From Metaruminococcus_A gallistercoris (GTDB lineage Bacteria > Bacillota > Clostridia > Oscillospirales > Ruminococcaceae), in contig CAJFNQ010000003.1 of assembly GCA_904394975.1 (NCBI GenBank), positions 1 through 34,248 of the forward strand: a stretch of DNA of 34,248 nucleotides, given 5' to 3'. Positions 1 to 7,453 of this stretch are shown in pieces (position 1 is the stretch's first letter; the number at the start of each line of letters is the position of its first letter). The translations under genes and the position numbers were made by a program. The notes beneath the pieces are model-generated. The model saw only the letters and a list, made by a program, of their open reading frames with translations, was not told the origin of the DNA and did not search any database.

Positions 1-83
1 GCCCGCTCTGCGTTTTTTATGATATATATTGATTTATTAAAGAGGAAAACATATAAAGTTTGGTGCCAACGTAACATCTCAGT

Positions 84-779
84 ATGTATATAAAACTTGG
101 TAATGTTAATTTGTACTACGAACAAAGCGGCAGCGGCAGACCATTGATCCTGCTGCATGGAAATGGTGAAAACCATCACATTTTTGATGAACTTTCCCGT
201 TCGCTCTCAGAAGTATATTCGGTTTATTTGCTTGACAGCCGCGGGCACGGAAAAAGCAGCAAGGCGCCTGTAGGGTATGGTCTGATGACGGAAGACGTTG
301 CCCGTTTTATTCAGGAAATGGGGTTGGAAAAGCCCGCATTGCTGGGATTCAGTGACGGCGGGATTATTGGATTGAAGCTTGCCTCGCAGTACCCTGATCT
401 TCTTTCGGCGCTGATTGCGGCGGGGCCGAACTGTAATCCGCAAGGACTCAAAAAAGGGTGGCTTAACTGGTTCCGCTTTTGTTGGTTTTTTAACCGTTCG
501 CCTCTTTTGCGTATGATGCTGGATGAGCCGGATATAAAACCCGAAGAACTCAAACGCATTTCCATTCCTGTCTTGATCACAGGCGGGGAGCGGGATATGA
601 TCCGCCGGGAGCATTTGGAAGAAATTGCGGCAAATATTCCATCTGCGCAGCTCAAGATTCTGCCGGATGAAACACATGCCAGCTATATCGTTCATCAGAA
701 AAAATTTGGCCCGGTGGTTACGAACTTTTTGGATGGGGAACAGCCGGAAGTGTCGGAATCGGAAAGCAGTCTTTCATGA
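84..779 (+). CDS. alpha/beta hydrolase (231 aa)
   Basis: A cytoplasmic alpha/beta-hydrolase-fold enzyme, substrate unknown. The oxyanion strand HGNGE lies at residues 25-29, the nucleophile elbow GFSDGG puts Ser90 in the Gly-X-Ser-X-Gly position, and Asp171 (GGERDM) and His198 (ETHAS) complete a full catalytic triad. The fold is compact with a very short cap, and the last 20 residues are Glu/Ser-rich. No signal peptide or membrane segment is seen. The ATG at 84 fits the usual family N-terminus but has no good Shine-Dalgarno just upstream; the only purine-rich stretch (AAAGAGG, 39-45) is too far away. It is monocistronic, closed by the terminator at 828-858. Family hits of this size are called esterases, lipases or prolyl aminopeptidase-like; the sequence does not decide between them. 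Confidence 0.85.
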   Translation: MYIKLGNVNLYYEQSGSGRPLILLHGNGENHHIFDELSRSLSEVYSVYLLDSRGHGKSSKAPVGYGLMTEDVARFIQEMGLEKPALLGFSDGGIIGLKLASQYPDLLSALIAAGPNCNPQGLKKGWLNWFRFCWFFNRSPLLRMMLDEPDIKPEELKRISIPVLITGGERDMIRREHLEEIAANIPSAQLKILPDETHASYIVHQKKFGPVVTNFLDGEQPEVSESESSLS

Positions 780-820
780 GTGCTTTTTCTGCTAAATGTT
801 GATTGTTTATATGTTTTGAT

Positions 821-858
821 AAAAAAAGGAGATGTGCGGATTGCACATCTCCTTTTTT
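821..858. terminator. bidirectional rho-independent terminator
   Basis: A perfect 10-bp stem (828-837 with 843-852), loop GGATT, is flanked by an A-run on the left and a T-run on the right. It can therefore end both the hydrolase gene (+) and the convergent esterase gene (-). Confidence 0.9.
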
Positions 859-871
859 ATTGTTTTAGAGA

Positions 872-1834
872 TCACCAGAGATAATCTTTAAAAATAGAAA
901 GCTTTTTCACGAAGAAATCCGGGATATCTTCATGCCCGAAGTACCGGTAAACTTTCATTTGCTTTTTGCAGGTCATGTGATTGTAGGCGGCGAATACGGT
1001 GGATGGTGGCGTGATTTGGTCCACTAAACCGGTAAAAACAAATGTGTCGCATCGAATCGCGTCAGCGTGGTTCATCAGGTCAAAATAACTGAGCGTTTTC
1101 ATAGCCTGCTCTTCTACAGACGGATCCGGATTGCGGCGGAAGTATTCGTTGATTTCCAGATACGGGTCGATGATTGCTATATCCACCGCGCGGCGGAAGT
1201 GGCAGAGGTAGGGGTATTGTGCAACCGCGACGCACGGAACATCACTGAGGGCAGCAGCCGCAAGAGTTAATGCGCCGCCCTGGCTTCCGCCGGCTGCGGC
1301 GATTTTGTGTTTATCTACGCAGTCCATGGCGGTAATAATGTCCAGAAGACGTATGGCGTCCATATATACAGCACGGTAATAATAGGTTTCCGGAGAAAGA
1401 ATTCCTTTTGTCATCCAGCCGGTAACGTGCCCGTACTTGTCAGGAAGAACATCCTCGCTTTTACCTTGCTGCCCGCGTACCAACATGGTTGCGGCGACAT
1501 ATCCGTTTAACGCGGTCGTTACAGTCTCATTGAGAGAATGCGGTCCCCAGTTGTAACCATGAAACTGAACAACAGCGGAAAAGGGTCCTTCTCCAACCGG
1601 CTTTGCGAAATATGCGCAGATGTTCGCTCCGTGAAGCCCTTTGTAAAAAAGCTCATACACTTCTACCCCTCTTACCGGATAATCAAGTGGAGAAAGGTGA
1701 TATTCCATCGGAACGGTTGCTAATTCGCGCTTGGTGTTTGCCCAGAATTCATTGAAATCCGGTTCTTTTGTCAGTTCCGGAAGATAGGTTTTTAACTGCT
1801 CCAGCGGCAGGTCATATTGCTGTGCGGTTGCCAT
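872..1834 (-). CDS. CE7 family acetyl esterase (acetyl xylan esterase / cephalosporin-C deacetylase type), 320 aa
   Basis: Removes acetyl groups from small sugars and oligosaccharides. The CE7 hallmarks are all present: RGQQG at residues 120-124, nucleophile GGSQGG with Ser184, Asp272 in GLVDQITPP and His301 in FGHED. The length matches the family (318-325 aa). The start is ATG at 1834, with AAAGG (1844-1848) 9 nt upstream; an in-frame ATG at 1843 abuts the ribosome binding site and is less likely. There is no signal peptide, as is usual for CE7, so deacetylation is probably intracellular after uptake. The gene is divergent from the isomerase and glycoside hydrolase genes and shares a dyad-containing promoter region with them, which implies joint control. 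No transporter is nearby. The true acetylated substrate cannot be read from the sequence. Confidence 0.92.
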   Translation of the reverse strand: MATAQQYDLPLEQLKTYLPELTKEPDFNEFWANTKRELATVPMEYHLSPLDYPVRGVEVYELFYKGLHGANICAYFAKPVGEGPFSAVVQFHGYNWGPHSLNETVTTALNGYVAATMLVRGQQGKSEDVLPDKYGHVTGWMTKGILSPETYYYRAVYMDAIRLLDIITAMDCVDKHKIAAAGGSQGGALTLAAAALSDVPCVAVAQYPYLCHFRRAVDIAIIDPYLEINEYFRRNPDPSVEEQAMKTLSYFDLMNHADAIRCDTFVFTGLVDQITPPSTVFAAYNHMTCKKQMKVYRYFGHEDIPDFFVKKLSIFKDYLW

Positions 1835-1879
1835 GTTGCTCATCCTTTCATTTGAGTTTTCTTTGTGTAAATCGGTTTT

Positions 1880-1908
1880 ATTATAGCACTCTGATTCGTT
1901 TGGCGCAA
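1880..1908 (-). promoter_or_regulatory. sigma-A type promoter of the CE7 esterase gene
   Basis: On the minus strand the -35 box TTGCGC (1903-1908) and the -10 box TATAAT (1880-1885) are 17 nt apart. They lie about 45 nt upstream of the esterase start codon. Confidence 0.75.
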
Positions 1909-1926
1909 TTCGCAAAAAAGAATTGC
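1905..1926. promoter_or_regulatory. candidate operator: perfect 7-bp dyad between divergent promoters
   Basis: GCAATTC (1905-1911) and its exact complement GAATTGC (1920-1926) are separated by 8 nt of mostly A. The left arm overlaps the -35 of the minus-strand promoter (1903-1908) and the right arm overlaps the -35 of the plus-strand promoter (1923-1928). One bound dimer could block both promoters. No regulator gene lies next to it. Confidence 0.6.
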
Positions 1927-1951
1927 AAATAAAAAAGGAAAGCGGTATGAT
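1923..1951 (+). promoter_or_regulatory. sigma-A type promoter of the isomerase / glycoside hydrolase operon
   Basis: TTGCAA (1923-1928), a 17-nt spacer, then TATGAT (1946-1951). It is placed 42 nt before the isomerase start codon and back-to-back with the esterase promoter. Confidence 0.7.
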
Positions 1952-1993
1952 AAAAGAAAATACAGATGGCTGTCATCATGAAAGGAACAGATT

Positions 1994-2731
1994 ATGCAGA
2001 AAAATTACGGCTTACAACTTTACACAGTTCACGAAGAATGCGAAAAAGATTTTCCCGGAATGCTTCGGAAAGCGGCAGAGCTTGGTTATTCATCCGTTGA
2101 ATTTACCGGATATTACGGGCTGACGGCAGAAGAATTGAAGCATCTTTTGGAAGAATACCGGCTGACTCCGGTTTCTTCGCAGATGATGATTCCAAGTATT
2201 GCGGAACATTTGGATGATGTGATCACATACGCGAAAGCAATCGGTTTAAATAACATTGCCTGTTGTGTGGGTGATGTTTCCACGCCTGATGCTTTGCGCG
2301 ATACGATTGCTTCTCTGGAGCCGATCGTCAAACGTCTGACGGAAGAGGGAATGAATTTCCTTTACCATAACCATGGGCCGGAATTTTGCCTGCTGGACGG
2401 AAAACGCCCGATTGACACACTGCTGGAACATTTTGCTGGTCAGAACTTCTGTCTGGAGCTCGATACCTATTGGGCGATGGAAGCCGGAGCGGATATCTGC
2501 GCGTTCATCAAAGAGCATGCGGCGCGCATTGTGAACATTCATATCAAAGACGGAAACGGCAAAGGAAAATCCTGCCCGTTTGGGAACGGAATTTATGACA
2601 TTGCCGGTATGGTCCGTACGGCGCGTGAGGCGGGCGTGTCTTATATTCTGGTGGAGGATGATACACCAGATCCGGATGGATTGACGGTTGCCCGGCTTAA
2701 CATCGAGAAACTCAAAGAGTGGAACGTATAA
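1994..2731 (+). CDS. sugar phosphate isomerase/epimerase family TIM-barrel protein (245 aa)
   Basis: A member of the xylose-isomerase-like TIM barrel (AP endonuclease family 2) superfamily, which isomerises or epimerises sugars with a divalent metal. Likely metal-site and active-site strands are seen in order: LYHNHGPEF near residue 120, ELDTYW near 155, VNIHIKDG near 180 and LVEDDTPDPDG near 225. The length is at the short end of the family. The ATG at 1994 follows AAAGGA with a 7-nt gap. It is followed after 26 nt by the glycoside hydrolase gene and is probably cotranscribed with it. The context (esterase plus glycosidase) suggests it converts the monosaccharide released by its neighbour, but the substrate is not known. 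Confidence 0.85.
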   Translation: MQKNYGLQLYTVHEECEKDFPGMLRKAAELGYSSVEFTGYYGLTAEELKHLLEEYRLTPVSSQMMIPSIAEHLDDVITYAKAIGLNNIACCVGDVSTPDALRDTIASLEPIVKRLTEEGMNFLYHNHGPEFCLLDGKRPIDTLLEHFAGQNFCLELDTYWAMEAGADICAFIKEHAARIVNIHIKDGNGKGKSCPFGNGIYDIAGMVRTAREAGVSYILVEDDTPDPDGLTVARLNIEKLKEWNV

Positions 2732-2757
2732 GCACCATTTGAAATAGGAAAGGAATT

Positions 2758-4281
2758 ATGATGATGCAGACAGTAGAACGTTGGGGCACATTTGAGGTGC
2801 AGGCAAAAGGCCGAACAGATGGAAATCCGTTTACCGATTATACGGTGTATGGCGTTTTCCGCGGTAAAAATGAAACGGTGAAAGCGGATGGCTTTTACGA
2901 TGGGGACGGTGTCTACAAGGTCCGTTTCATGCCGTCGTTTGAAGGGGAATACACTTATGAGGTATCCGGCAGCTTTTCGGATGAGACACTGACCGGAAGT
3001 TTTCTGGTTACAGCGCCCTCCGCTTCCAACCATGGGCCGGTCCGGGTTGCAAACACATTCCATTTTGCTTATGAGGATGGAACGCCGTTTTATCCGTTGG
3101 GGACAACCTGCTATGTCTGGACCCATCAGCCGGAAGCGCTTCAGCAGAAAACGCTGGAGACCTTAAAGAAAGGGTATTTTAACAAGATTCGTTTTTGCGT
3201 TTTTCCGAAGCATTATGATTACAACTTAAATGAGCCTCAGACCTATCCGTATGTCGGCACGCCAATGGATAGTTCGGTCCTCACGAAAGAGAACTTTTCG
3301 CAGTATACAGGAAATGCCCCCGGCAACGACTGGGATTTCAAACGGTTTAATCCGGAACATTTCCGCCGTTTCGAACAACGGATTCAAGACTTGATGGCGC
3401 TTGGTATTGAAGCGGATTTGATTATCATGCATCCGTATGACCGGTGGGGATTTTCCAGCATGCCGGCAGAGTGTGACGACCTTTACTGGAACTATGTAAT
3501 CGCTCGTTTTTCCGCCTACCGTAACGTTTGGTGGTCGCTTGCGAATGAGTACGATCTCATGACCGCGAAAACTCAAAAGGATTGGGAACGCTATGCTTCC
3601 ATCCTCTGTGAAAAGGACCCGTACAACCATCTTCGTTCCATCCACAACTGCATTCATTTTTACGACCATTCCCGTCCGTGGGTGACCCACTGCAGCATCC
3701 AGCGGCAGGATATGCATAAAACAGCAGAATTTACAGCGGATTGGCGGGAGCGTTACCGCAAGCCGGTTGTGCTGGATGAGATTGCTTATGAAGGCAATAT
3801 CAACCATTGCTGGGGCAACATCTCCGGCGTGGAGCTGACCCGTCGTTTCTGGGAAGCTGCTGTCCGCGGCGGTTACGGCGGACACGGTGAGACCTACGTT
3901 CACCCGGAGGATATTCTCTGGTGGAGCCACGGCGGCGAGCTGCATGGGGAAAGCCCGGAGCGCATCCGCTTCCTGCTTGGTATTCTCAAGGAAACCCCGG
4001 GGATCGGCCTTGGCCCGGTCAAAGGGGACCCTCGCCTCAACTGGGATGACCCTGCCGCTACCGCGACCGATGTCGCTTATCAGGGCAAGTATTATTTGAT
4101 CTATTTCGGAAACTTCCGCCCGTCCTTCCGGGATTATTATCTCGACGATGATTATGATTATGAGGTAGAAGTGATCGACACTTGGAATATGACCATTGAT
4201 AAGCTTGGTTGTTTCCGCGGAAAATTCCGCGTTAATCTTCCGGGTAGAGAATATATGGCGATTCGCATTCGCAGAGTGTAA
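2758..4281 (+). CDS. DUF5060 / apiosidase-like glycoside hydrolase (507 aa)
   Basis: A predicted retaining glycosidase of clan GH-A type. An N-terminal beta-sandwich (DUF5060, about residues 5-85) precedes a (beta/alpha)8 barrel (about 95-410) and a C-terminal beta domain (DUF5605-like, about 415-507). Candidate catalytic residues are Glu264 in the strand WWSLANEYD (acid/base) and Glu341 in VVLDEIAYE (nucleophile). There is no signal peptide, so it should act inside the cell on imported oligosaccharide. The first of three tandem ATG codons (2758, 2761, 2764) follows AGGAAAGG; any of them could be used. It is the last gene of its operon, ended by the hairpin at 4291-4324. Relatives act on plant side-chain sugars, but specificity cannot be assigned here. 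Confidence 0.85.
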   Translation: MMMQTVERWGTFEVQAKGRTDGNPFTDYTVYGVFRGKNETVKADGFYDGDGVYKVRFMPSFEGEYTYEVSGSFSDETLTGSFLVTAPSASNHGPVRVANTFHFAYEDGTPFYPLGTTCYVWTHQPEALQQKTLETLKKGYFNKIRFCVFPKHYDYNLNEPQTYPYVGTPMDSSVLTKENFSQYTGNAPGNDWDFKRFNPEHFRRFEQRIQDLMALGIEADLIIMHPYDRWGFSSMPAECDDLYWNYVIARFSAYRNVWWSLANEYDLMTAKTQKDWERYASILCEKDPYNHLRSIHNCIHFYDHSRPWVTHCSIQRQDMHKTAEFTADWRERYRKPVVLDEIAYEGNINHCWGNISGVELTRRFWEAAVRGGYGGHGETYVHPEDILWWSHGGELHGESPERIRFLLGILKETPGIGLGPVKGDPRLNWDDPAATATDVAYQGKYYLIYFGNFRPSFRDYYLDDDYDYEVEVIDTWNMTIDKLGCFRGKFRVNLPGREYMAIRIRRV

Positions 4282-4287
4282 AACGAT

Positions 4288-4324
4288 AAACAGCCGGGAA
4301 CAATCTGTTCCCGGCTGTTTGTTT
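4288..4324 (+). terminator. rho-independent terminator after the glycoside hydrolase operon
   Basis: A perfect 12-bp stem (4291-4302 with 4306-4317) with a 3-nt loop is followed by TTTGTTT. Confidence 0.9.
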
Positions 4325-4343
4325 ATGGGTGCTTGACGGTGTA

Positions 4344-4366
4344 CGTCGCATTTTTTGAGTGCGACG
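4344..4366 (-). terminator. weak hairpin after the 4Fe-4S protein gene
   Basis: CGTCGCA (4344-4350) pairs with TGCGACG (4360-4366) just beyond the minus-strand stop codon at 4368. It has no clear T-run in the minus direction, so it may only be a 3' stabilising hairpin. Confidence 0.3.
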
Positions 4367-4367
4367 G

Positions 4368-5084
4368 TCAGTCTAAAATTCTTCCGTCAGTTGAAATGGT
4401 ATAGACCTGCCACGGAATGAATTTCCCGCTGTTTTGCAGCGCTTTTTTTGCCGCGAGTTCAATTCCGCCGCAGCAGGGAACTTCCATGCGTACGATAGTT
4501 ACACTCTTGATGTCGTTTTCCCGGATGATGGCAGTCAGTTTTTCACTGTAATCGCCGTCGTCCAGCTTTGGGCAGCCGATGAGGGTGACATGGTTGCGGA
4601 TGAATTTGCGGTGGAAGTCGCCGTAAGCGTAAGCGGTGCAGTCGGCGGCGATGAGCAGATTGGCGCCTTTGAAATAAGGCGCGTTGATGGGCGCGAGCTT
4701 GATTTGAACCGGCCATTGAGAAAGCTGGCTGTTTATTGCGGGGCTTTCTGTGTGAATGGGTGCGGTTTCACGGTGAATGGCTTTTGACTGGCTTCCCGGG
4801 CAGCCGCAGGGCAGAGGTTCTCCCTGTGTTTGAGAAGTTGCCTGCTTTGCGGCCTGTGCGGCTTTGACCGCTTCGTGGTCGTAAGCCGGCGCTTCCCGTT
4901 TCTCAAAGCTGATGGCGCCGGTCGGGCAGGCGGGCAGACAGTCTCCAAGACCATCGCAGTAATCCTCACGCATGAGCTTTGCCTTGCCGTTCACCATGCC
5001 AATGGCGCCTTCATGGCAGGCCTGCGCGCAGATGCCGCAGCCATTGCACTTTTCTTCGTCGATCTTTATAATTCTTCTTATCAT
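4368..5084 (-). CDS. 4Fe-4S dicluster-type ferredoxin domain protein (238 aa)
   Basis: A cytoplasmic iron-sulfur protein. The N-terminus carries one full cluster motif (Cys13, 16, 19, 23) and a second motif with Cys43, Cys49 and Cys53 followed by Pro, in which the usual second Cys is Leu46 (CDGLGDCLPACP). The second site may thus hold a 3Fe or altered cluster; this variant is common in the family. After an Ala/Gln-rich linker with a Cys-Gly-Cys (93-95) comes a conserved C-terminal half with Cys149, Cys171 and the pair Cys204-Cys205, which may bind metal. The ATG at 5084 follows GGAGG with a 6-nt gap; longer upstream in-frame reading lacks this. It is divergent from a Crp/Fnr gene. In clostridia such pairs often accompany hybrid cluster protein and nitrosative or redox stress, but no hcp is in the window. 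Confidence 0.85.
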   Translation of the reverse strand: MIRRIIKIDEEKCNGCGICAQACHEGAIGMVNGKAKLMREDYCDGLGDCLPACPTGAISFEKREAPAYDHEAVKAAQAAKQATSQTQGEPLPCGCPGSQSKAIHRETAPIHTESPAINSQLSQWPVQIKLAPINAPYFKGANLLIAADCTAYAYGDFHRKFIRNHVTLIGCPKLDDGDYSEKLTAIIRENDIKSVTIVRMEVPCCGGIELAAKKALQNSGKFIPWQVYTISTDGRILD

Positions 5085-5112
5085 AGTATTCCTCCGTTGA
5101 TTCAAGCCGTGT

Positions 5113-5141
5113 TTGACTTTCTGAATTGAGTATACTAAAAT
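5113..5141 (+). promoter_or_regulatory. sigma-A type promoter of the Crp/Fnr gene
   Basis: TTGACT (5113-5118), a 17-nt spacer, TAAAAT (5136-5141). Expected start near 5148, just ahead of the dyad at 5156-5171. Confidence 0.65.
5129..5134 (-). promoter_or_regulatory. -10 box of the 4Fe-4S protein promoter (activator-type)
   Basis: On the minus strand TATACT (5134 to 5129) has no recognisable -35 at 17 nt (CAGAAA). The dyad at 5156-5171 is centred about 41 nt upstream of the expected transcription start. This is the layout of a Crp/Fnr class II activated promoter. Confidence 0.5.
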
Positions 5142-5155
5142 AAAATAAATTTTTC

Positions 5156-5171
5156 TGTTGGATTTCCAACA
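5156..5171. promoter_or_regulatory. 16-bp dyad, likely Crp/Fnr-family operator
   Basis: TGTTGGATTTCCAACA is a perfect 7-bp inverted repeat with a 2-nt centre, the size bound by Crp/Fnr dimers. It sits at about -41 of the minus-strand ferredoxin promoter and at about +8 to +23 of the regulator's own promoter. That predicts activation of the former and self-repression of the latter. Confidence 0.6.
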
Positions 5172-5189
5172 AAAGAAAGGAAAATGCAA

Positions 5190-5846
5190 ATGTTTCCTGA
5201 TGTTTTACTGTTTTCCGGCATTCAGGAGGAAGAGATAAAATCCATGTTGTCCTGTCTTGGGGCAGTTCAGAAAAACTATCAAAAAAACGAATATGTTTTT
5301 CACGCCGGTGAACCAATCGAATCGTTAGGACTGGTCTTGTCGGGCAGTGTTCATATTTTGATTGAGGACGTCTGGGGCAACCGGCGGATCCTCCAAACAG
5401 CGGGTGCCGGTGAGGTGTTCGGCGAAAGTTATGCCTGCCTTCCGCATCAGCCTGTTTTGGTCAGTGTCGAGGCGGTGGAAAATGCGGAAATCCTCTTTTT
5501 AAACGTTTCGCGCGTGTTGATGATTTGTCCGTCCTCCTGTCCGTTTCATCACCGGCTGGTGCGTAATCTGCTTTCCATTCTTGCGCGGAAAAATGTATTG
5601 CTCGCCAATAAGATGGATCATGTGACCCGCCATACGACTCGTGAAAAAATCATGGCGTATCTTTCCAGCGAAGCAAAGCGGCAGAAGAGCCGAAGTTTCA
5701 ACATTCCCTACAACCGTCAGCAGATGGCGGATTACCTTGCGGTCGAGCGCAGCGCACTTTCCGCTGAACTTTCCAAACTGCAAAAGGAGGGGCTGATTGC
5801 TTTTTCAAAAAACCGCTTTACCGTCATTTTAACTGGCGAAGATTGA
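5190..5846 (+). CDS. Crp/Fnr family transcriptional regulator (218 aa)
   Basis: A dimeric DNA-binding regulator. Residues about 10-120 form the cyclic-nucleotide-binding-like beta-roll, with a GEVFGE turn. A long dimer helix follows, and the winged HTH lies at about 145-215 (NRQQMADYL helix, recognition helix around ERSALSAELSKL). There is no N-terminal Cys cluster of the FNR kind, though a Cys-rich CPSSC sits before the dimer helix. AAAGG at 5176-5180 is 9 nt from the ATG at 5190 and only 3 nt from an in-frame ATG at 5184, so 5190 is preferred. It is divergent from the 4Fe-4S protein gene, which is its likely target along with itself. The effector is unknown; HcpR-type sensing of nitric oxide is one possibility. 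Confidence 0.85.
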   Translation: MFPDVLLFSGIQEEEIKSMLSCLGAVQKNYQKNEYVFHAGEPIESLGLVLSGSVHILIEDVWGNRRILQTAGAGEVFGESYACLPHQPVLVSVEAVENAEILFLNVSRVLMICPSSCPFHHRLVRNLLSILARKNVLLANKMDHVTRHTTREKIMAYLSSEAKRQKSRSFNIPYNRQQMADYLAVERSALSAELSKLQKEGLIAFSKNRFTVILTGED

Positions 5847-5984
5847 TGTTTCATGCAAGACGCTTGTTGTGTAAATCCTTTAAAACATGTAAAGACTTCT
5901 GATATCTTCTTTCTTTTGTGTAATTTCCTTAAAAACACAGGGGTGGGCGGGCGTTTTTTCTTCTGCTCAAAACTGCGCTCCCCA

Positions 5985-6013
5985 TTGCGGCAGGCATTCG
6001 TTTATGTTAAAAT
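5985..6013 (+). promoter_or_regulatory. sigma-A type promoter of the PRPP synthetase gene
   Basis: TTGCGG (5985-5990), a 17-nt spacer, TAAAAT (6008-6013). The leader is about 70 nt. The rest of the 245-nt gap from 5847 holds no gene or clear terminator that I can see. Confidence 0.6.
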
Positions 6014-6091
6014 AATGTAAGAATTCATTGGGTTTTGTTGTGATCGGTCGGAATACGCCAGTTTTGATCGTAACGTGAAAGGAGCTGCCTT

Positions 6092-7213
6092 GTGGAACGC
6101 GAAATGGAAAATTTAGGGCTGATTTGTATGCGCGGTTGTGAATCATTCCGCGATAAAATCGAGTTTTATCTTCGCAGATGGCATGGAGATGGTAATTACA
6201 GCATCAAAGCGGAGTGCCCGCGTTTTTCTTCCGGTGAAGGAAAAGGGCTTATCCTGGAATCCATCCGCGGTCGGGATGTTTTTATTATCACAGACCCGTT
6301 TAATTACAGCGTGACTTATAAAATGTACGGTATGGAAGTCCCCATGAGCCCGGACGATCATTATCAGGACTTAAAGCGTATCATCCTCGCTCTCGGCGGA
6401 AAAGCCAAACGCATCACGGTGATTATGCCCATGCTTTACGAAGGGCGCCAGCATAAAAAAACCTTCCGTGAGTCGCTTGACTGTGCAGCGGCTTTGCAGG
6501 AGCTGGTGCATATGGGCGTGTCTAATATTGTAACATTTGATGCACATGACAGCCGTGTTCAGAGTGCTATCCCGCTGAGCGGGTTTGACAATCTGAAACC
6601 GACTTACCAGATGATCAAGGCAATGGTCAAAAACGTAAAGGATGTTGTCTTCAGTTCAGACCAGATGATCATTGTTTCTCCGGATGCCGGCGGTGTAGGC
6701 CGTTGCTTGGGCTATTCCTCTGCACTTAATCTGGAAATGGGCATGTTCTACAAACGCCGCAATCTTTCGAAGGTGGTTGATGGAACCAACCCCATTGAGT
6801 CTCACGAATATATCGGCTCTTCGTTAAACGGGAAAGACGTTATCGTTGTCGATGATATGATCTCTTCCGGTTCTTCCATGATCGATACCTTCCGGGTCTT
6901 GAAAGAAAAAGGTGCTCGCCGTATTTTTGCGTTTATTACCTTCGGGTTGTTCTGCAATGGTCTAGATGGATTTGACAGAGTTTACGAAGAGGGTTTGTTT
7001 GACCGGGTATTTGTAACAAACCTGATCTACCGCACGCCGGAACTTCTTTCTCGTCCGTGGGTGGTGGATGTTGATCTTTCCAAATACACCGCTTATTTGA
7101 TCGACGCGATTCATCACGATGCTTCTGTGGGTGCGATTATTGACCCGAACCAGAAGATCATTAGCCTTCTGCATGGTCTGGAAGCGGAACGTCGTACGGT
7201 TTCTCCAATGTAA
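6092..7213 (+). CDS. prs: ribose-phosphate pyrophosphokinase (PRPP synthetase), long clostridial form, 373 aa
   Basis: Makes PRPP from ribose 5-phosphate and ATP for nucleotide, His and Trp synthesis; cytoplasmic. The PRPP-binding loop VIVVDDMISSGSSM is at about residues 250-263 and the ATP/ribose site segment FDAHDSR at 149-155. At 373 aa it is longer than the classical 310-320-aa Prs; an extended N-terminal part of about 50 residues and a C-terminal extension explain this, as in the long clostridial homologues. The start is GTG at 6092, with AAAGGAG seven nt upstream; the next ATG (6104) lies too far from it. It is monocistronic, with its own promoter and terminator. A second, classical prs elsewhere in the genome is possible. 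Confidence 0.85.
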   Translation: MEREMENLGLICMRGCESFRDKIEFYLRRWHGDGNYSIKAECPRFSSGEGKGLILESIRGRDVFIITDPFNYSVTYKMYGMEVPMSPDDHYQDLKRIILALGGKAKRITVIMPMLYEGRQHKKTFRESLDCAAALQELVHMGVSNIVTFDAHDSRVQSAIPLSGFDNLKPTYQMIKAMVKNVKDVVFSSDQMIIVSPDAGGVGRCLGYSSALNLEMGMFYKRRNLSKVVDGTNPIESHEYIGSSLNGKDVIVVDDMISSGSSMIDTFRVLKEKGARRIFAFITFGLFCNGLDGFDRVYEEGLFDRVFVTNLIYRTPELLSRPWVVDVDLSKYTAYLIDAIHHDASVGAIIDPNQKIISLLHGLEAERRTVSPM

Positions 7214-7229
7214 ATATTTGATGTTTTTT

Positions 7230-7263
7230 AAAGCGTACCCTGTAAAAGGGTACGCTTTTGTTT
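7230..7263 (+). terminator. rho-independent terminator after prs
   Basis: A perfect 11-bp stem (7230-7240 with 7248-7258), 7-nt loop, then TGTTTTT. Confidence 0.92.
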
Positions 7264-7320
7264 TTGGTTCGGAAAACGATTTCGCAATGGAGGAATCTGT
7301 GCTAAAAGCGGCTGGAACGG

Positions 7321-7349
7321 TTGCATTCACCCAAAAAACAAGGTATAAT
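7321..7349 (+). promoter_or_regulatory. sigma-A type promoter of putP
   Basis: TTGCAT (7321-7326), a 17-nt spacer, TATAAT (7344-7349). It leaves a leader of about 100 nt that contains a 6-bp dyad TGATTT-N4-AAATCA (7390-7405), possibly a regulator site. Confidence 0.7.
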
Positions 7350-7453
7350 GAAAACGTTGTTTTGACGTTTGTCCAAGGCGGATATTCTTTGATTTTGACA
7401 AATCACAAACGATAAACAGATATACAGACTTTACGAGAGGGGAATAAAAAAGA

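Noticed and set aside
7119..7415. Possible small protein spanning the end of prs and the gap to putP
   Set aside because: It reads through the prs terminator and the putP promoter and has no ribosome binding site.
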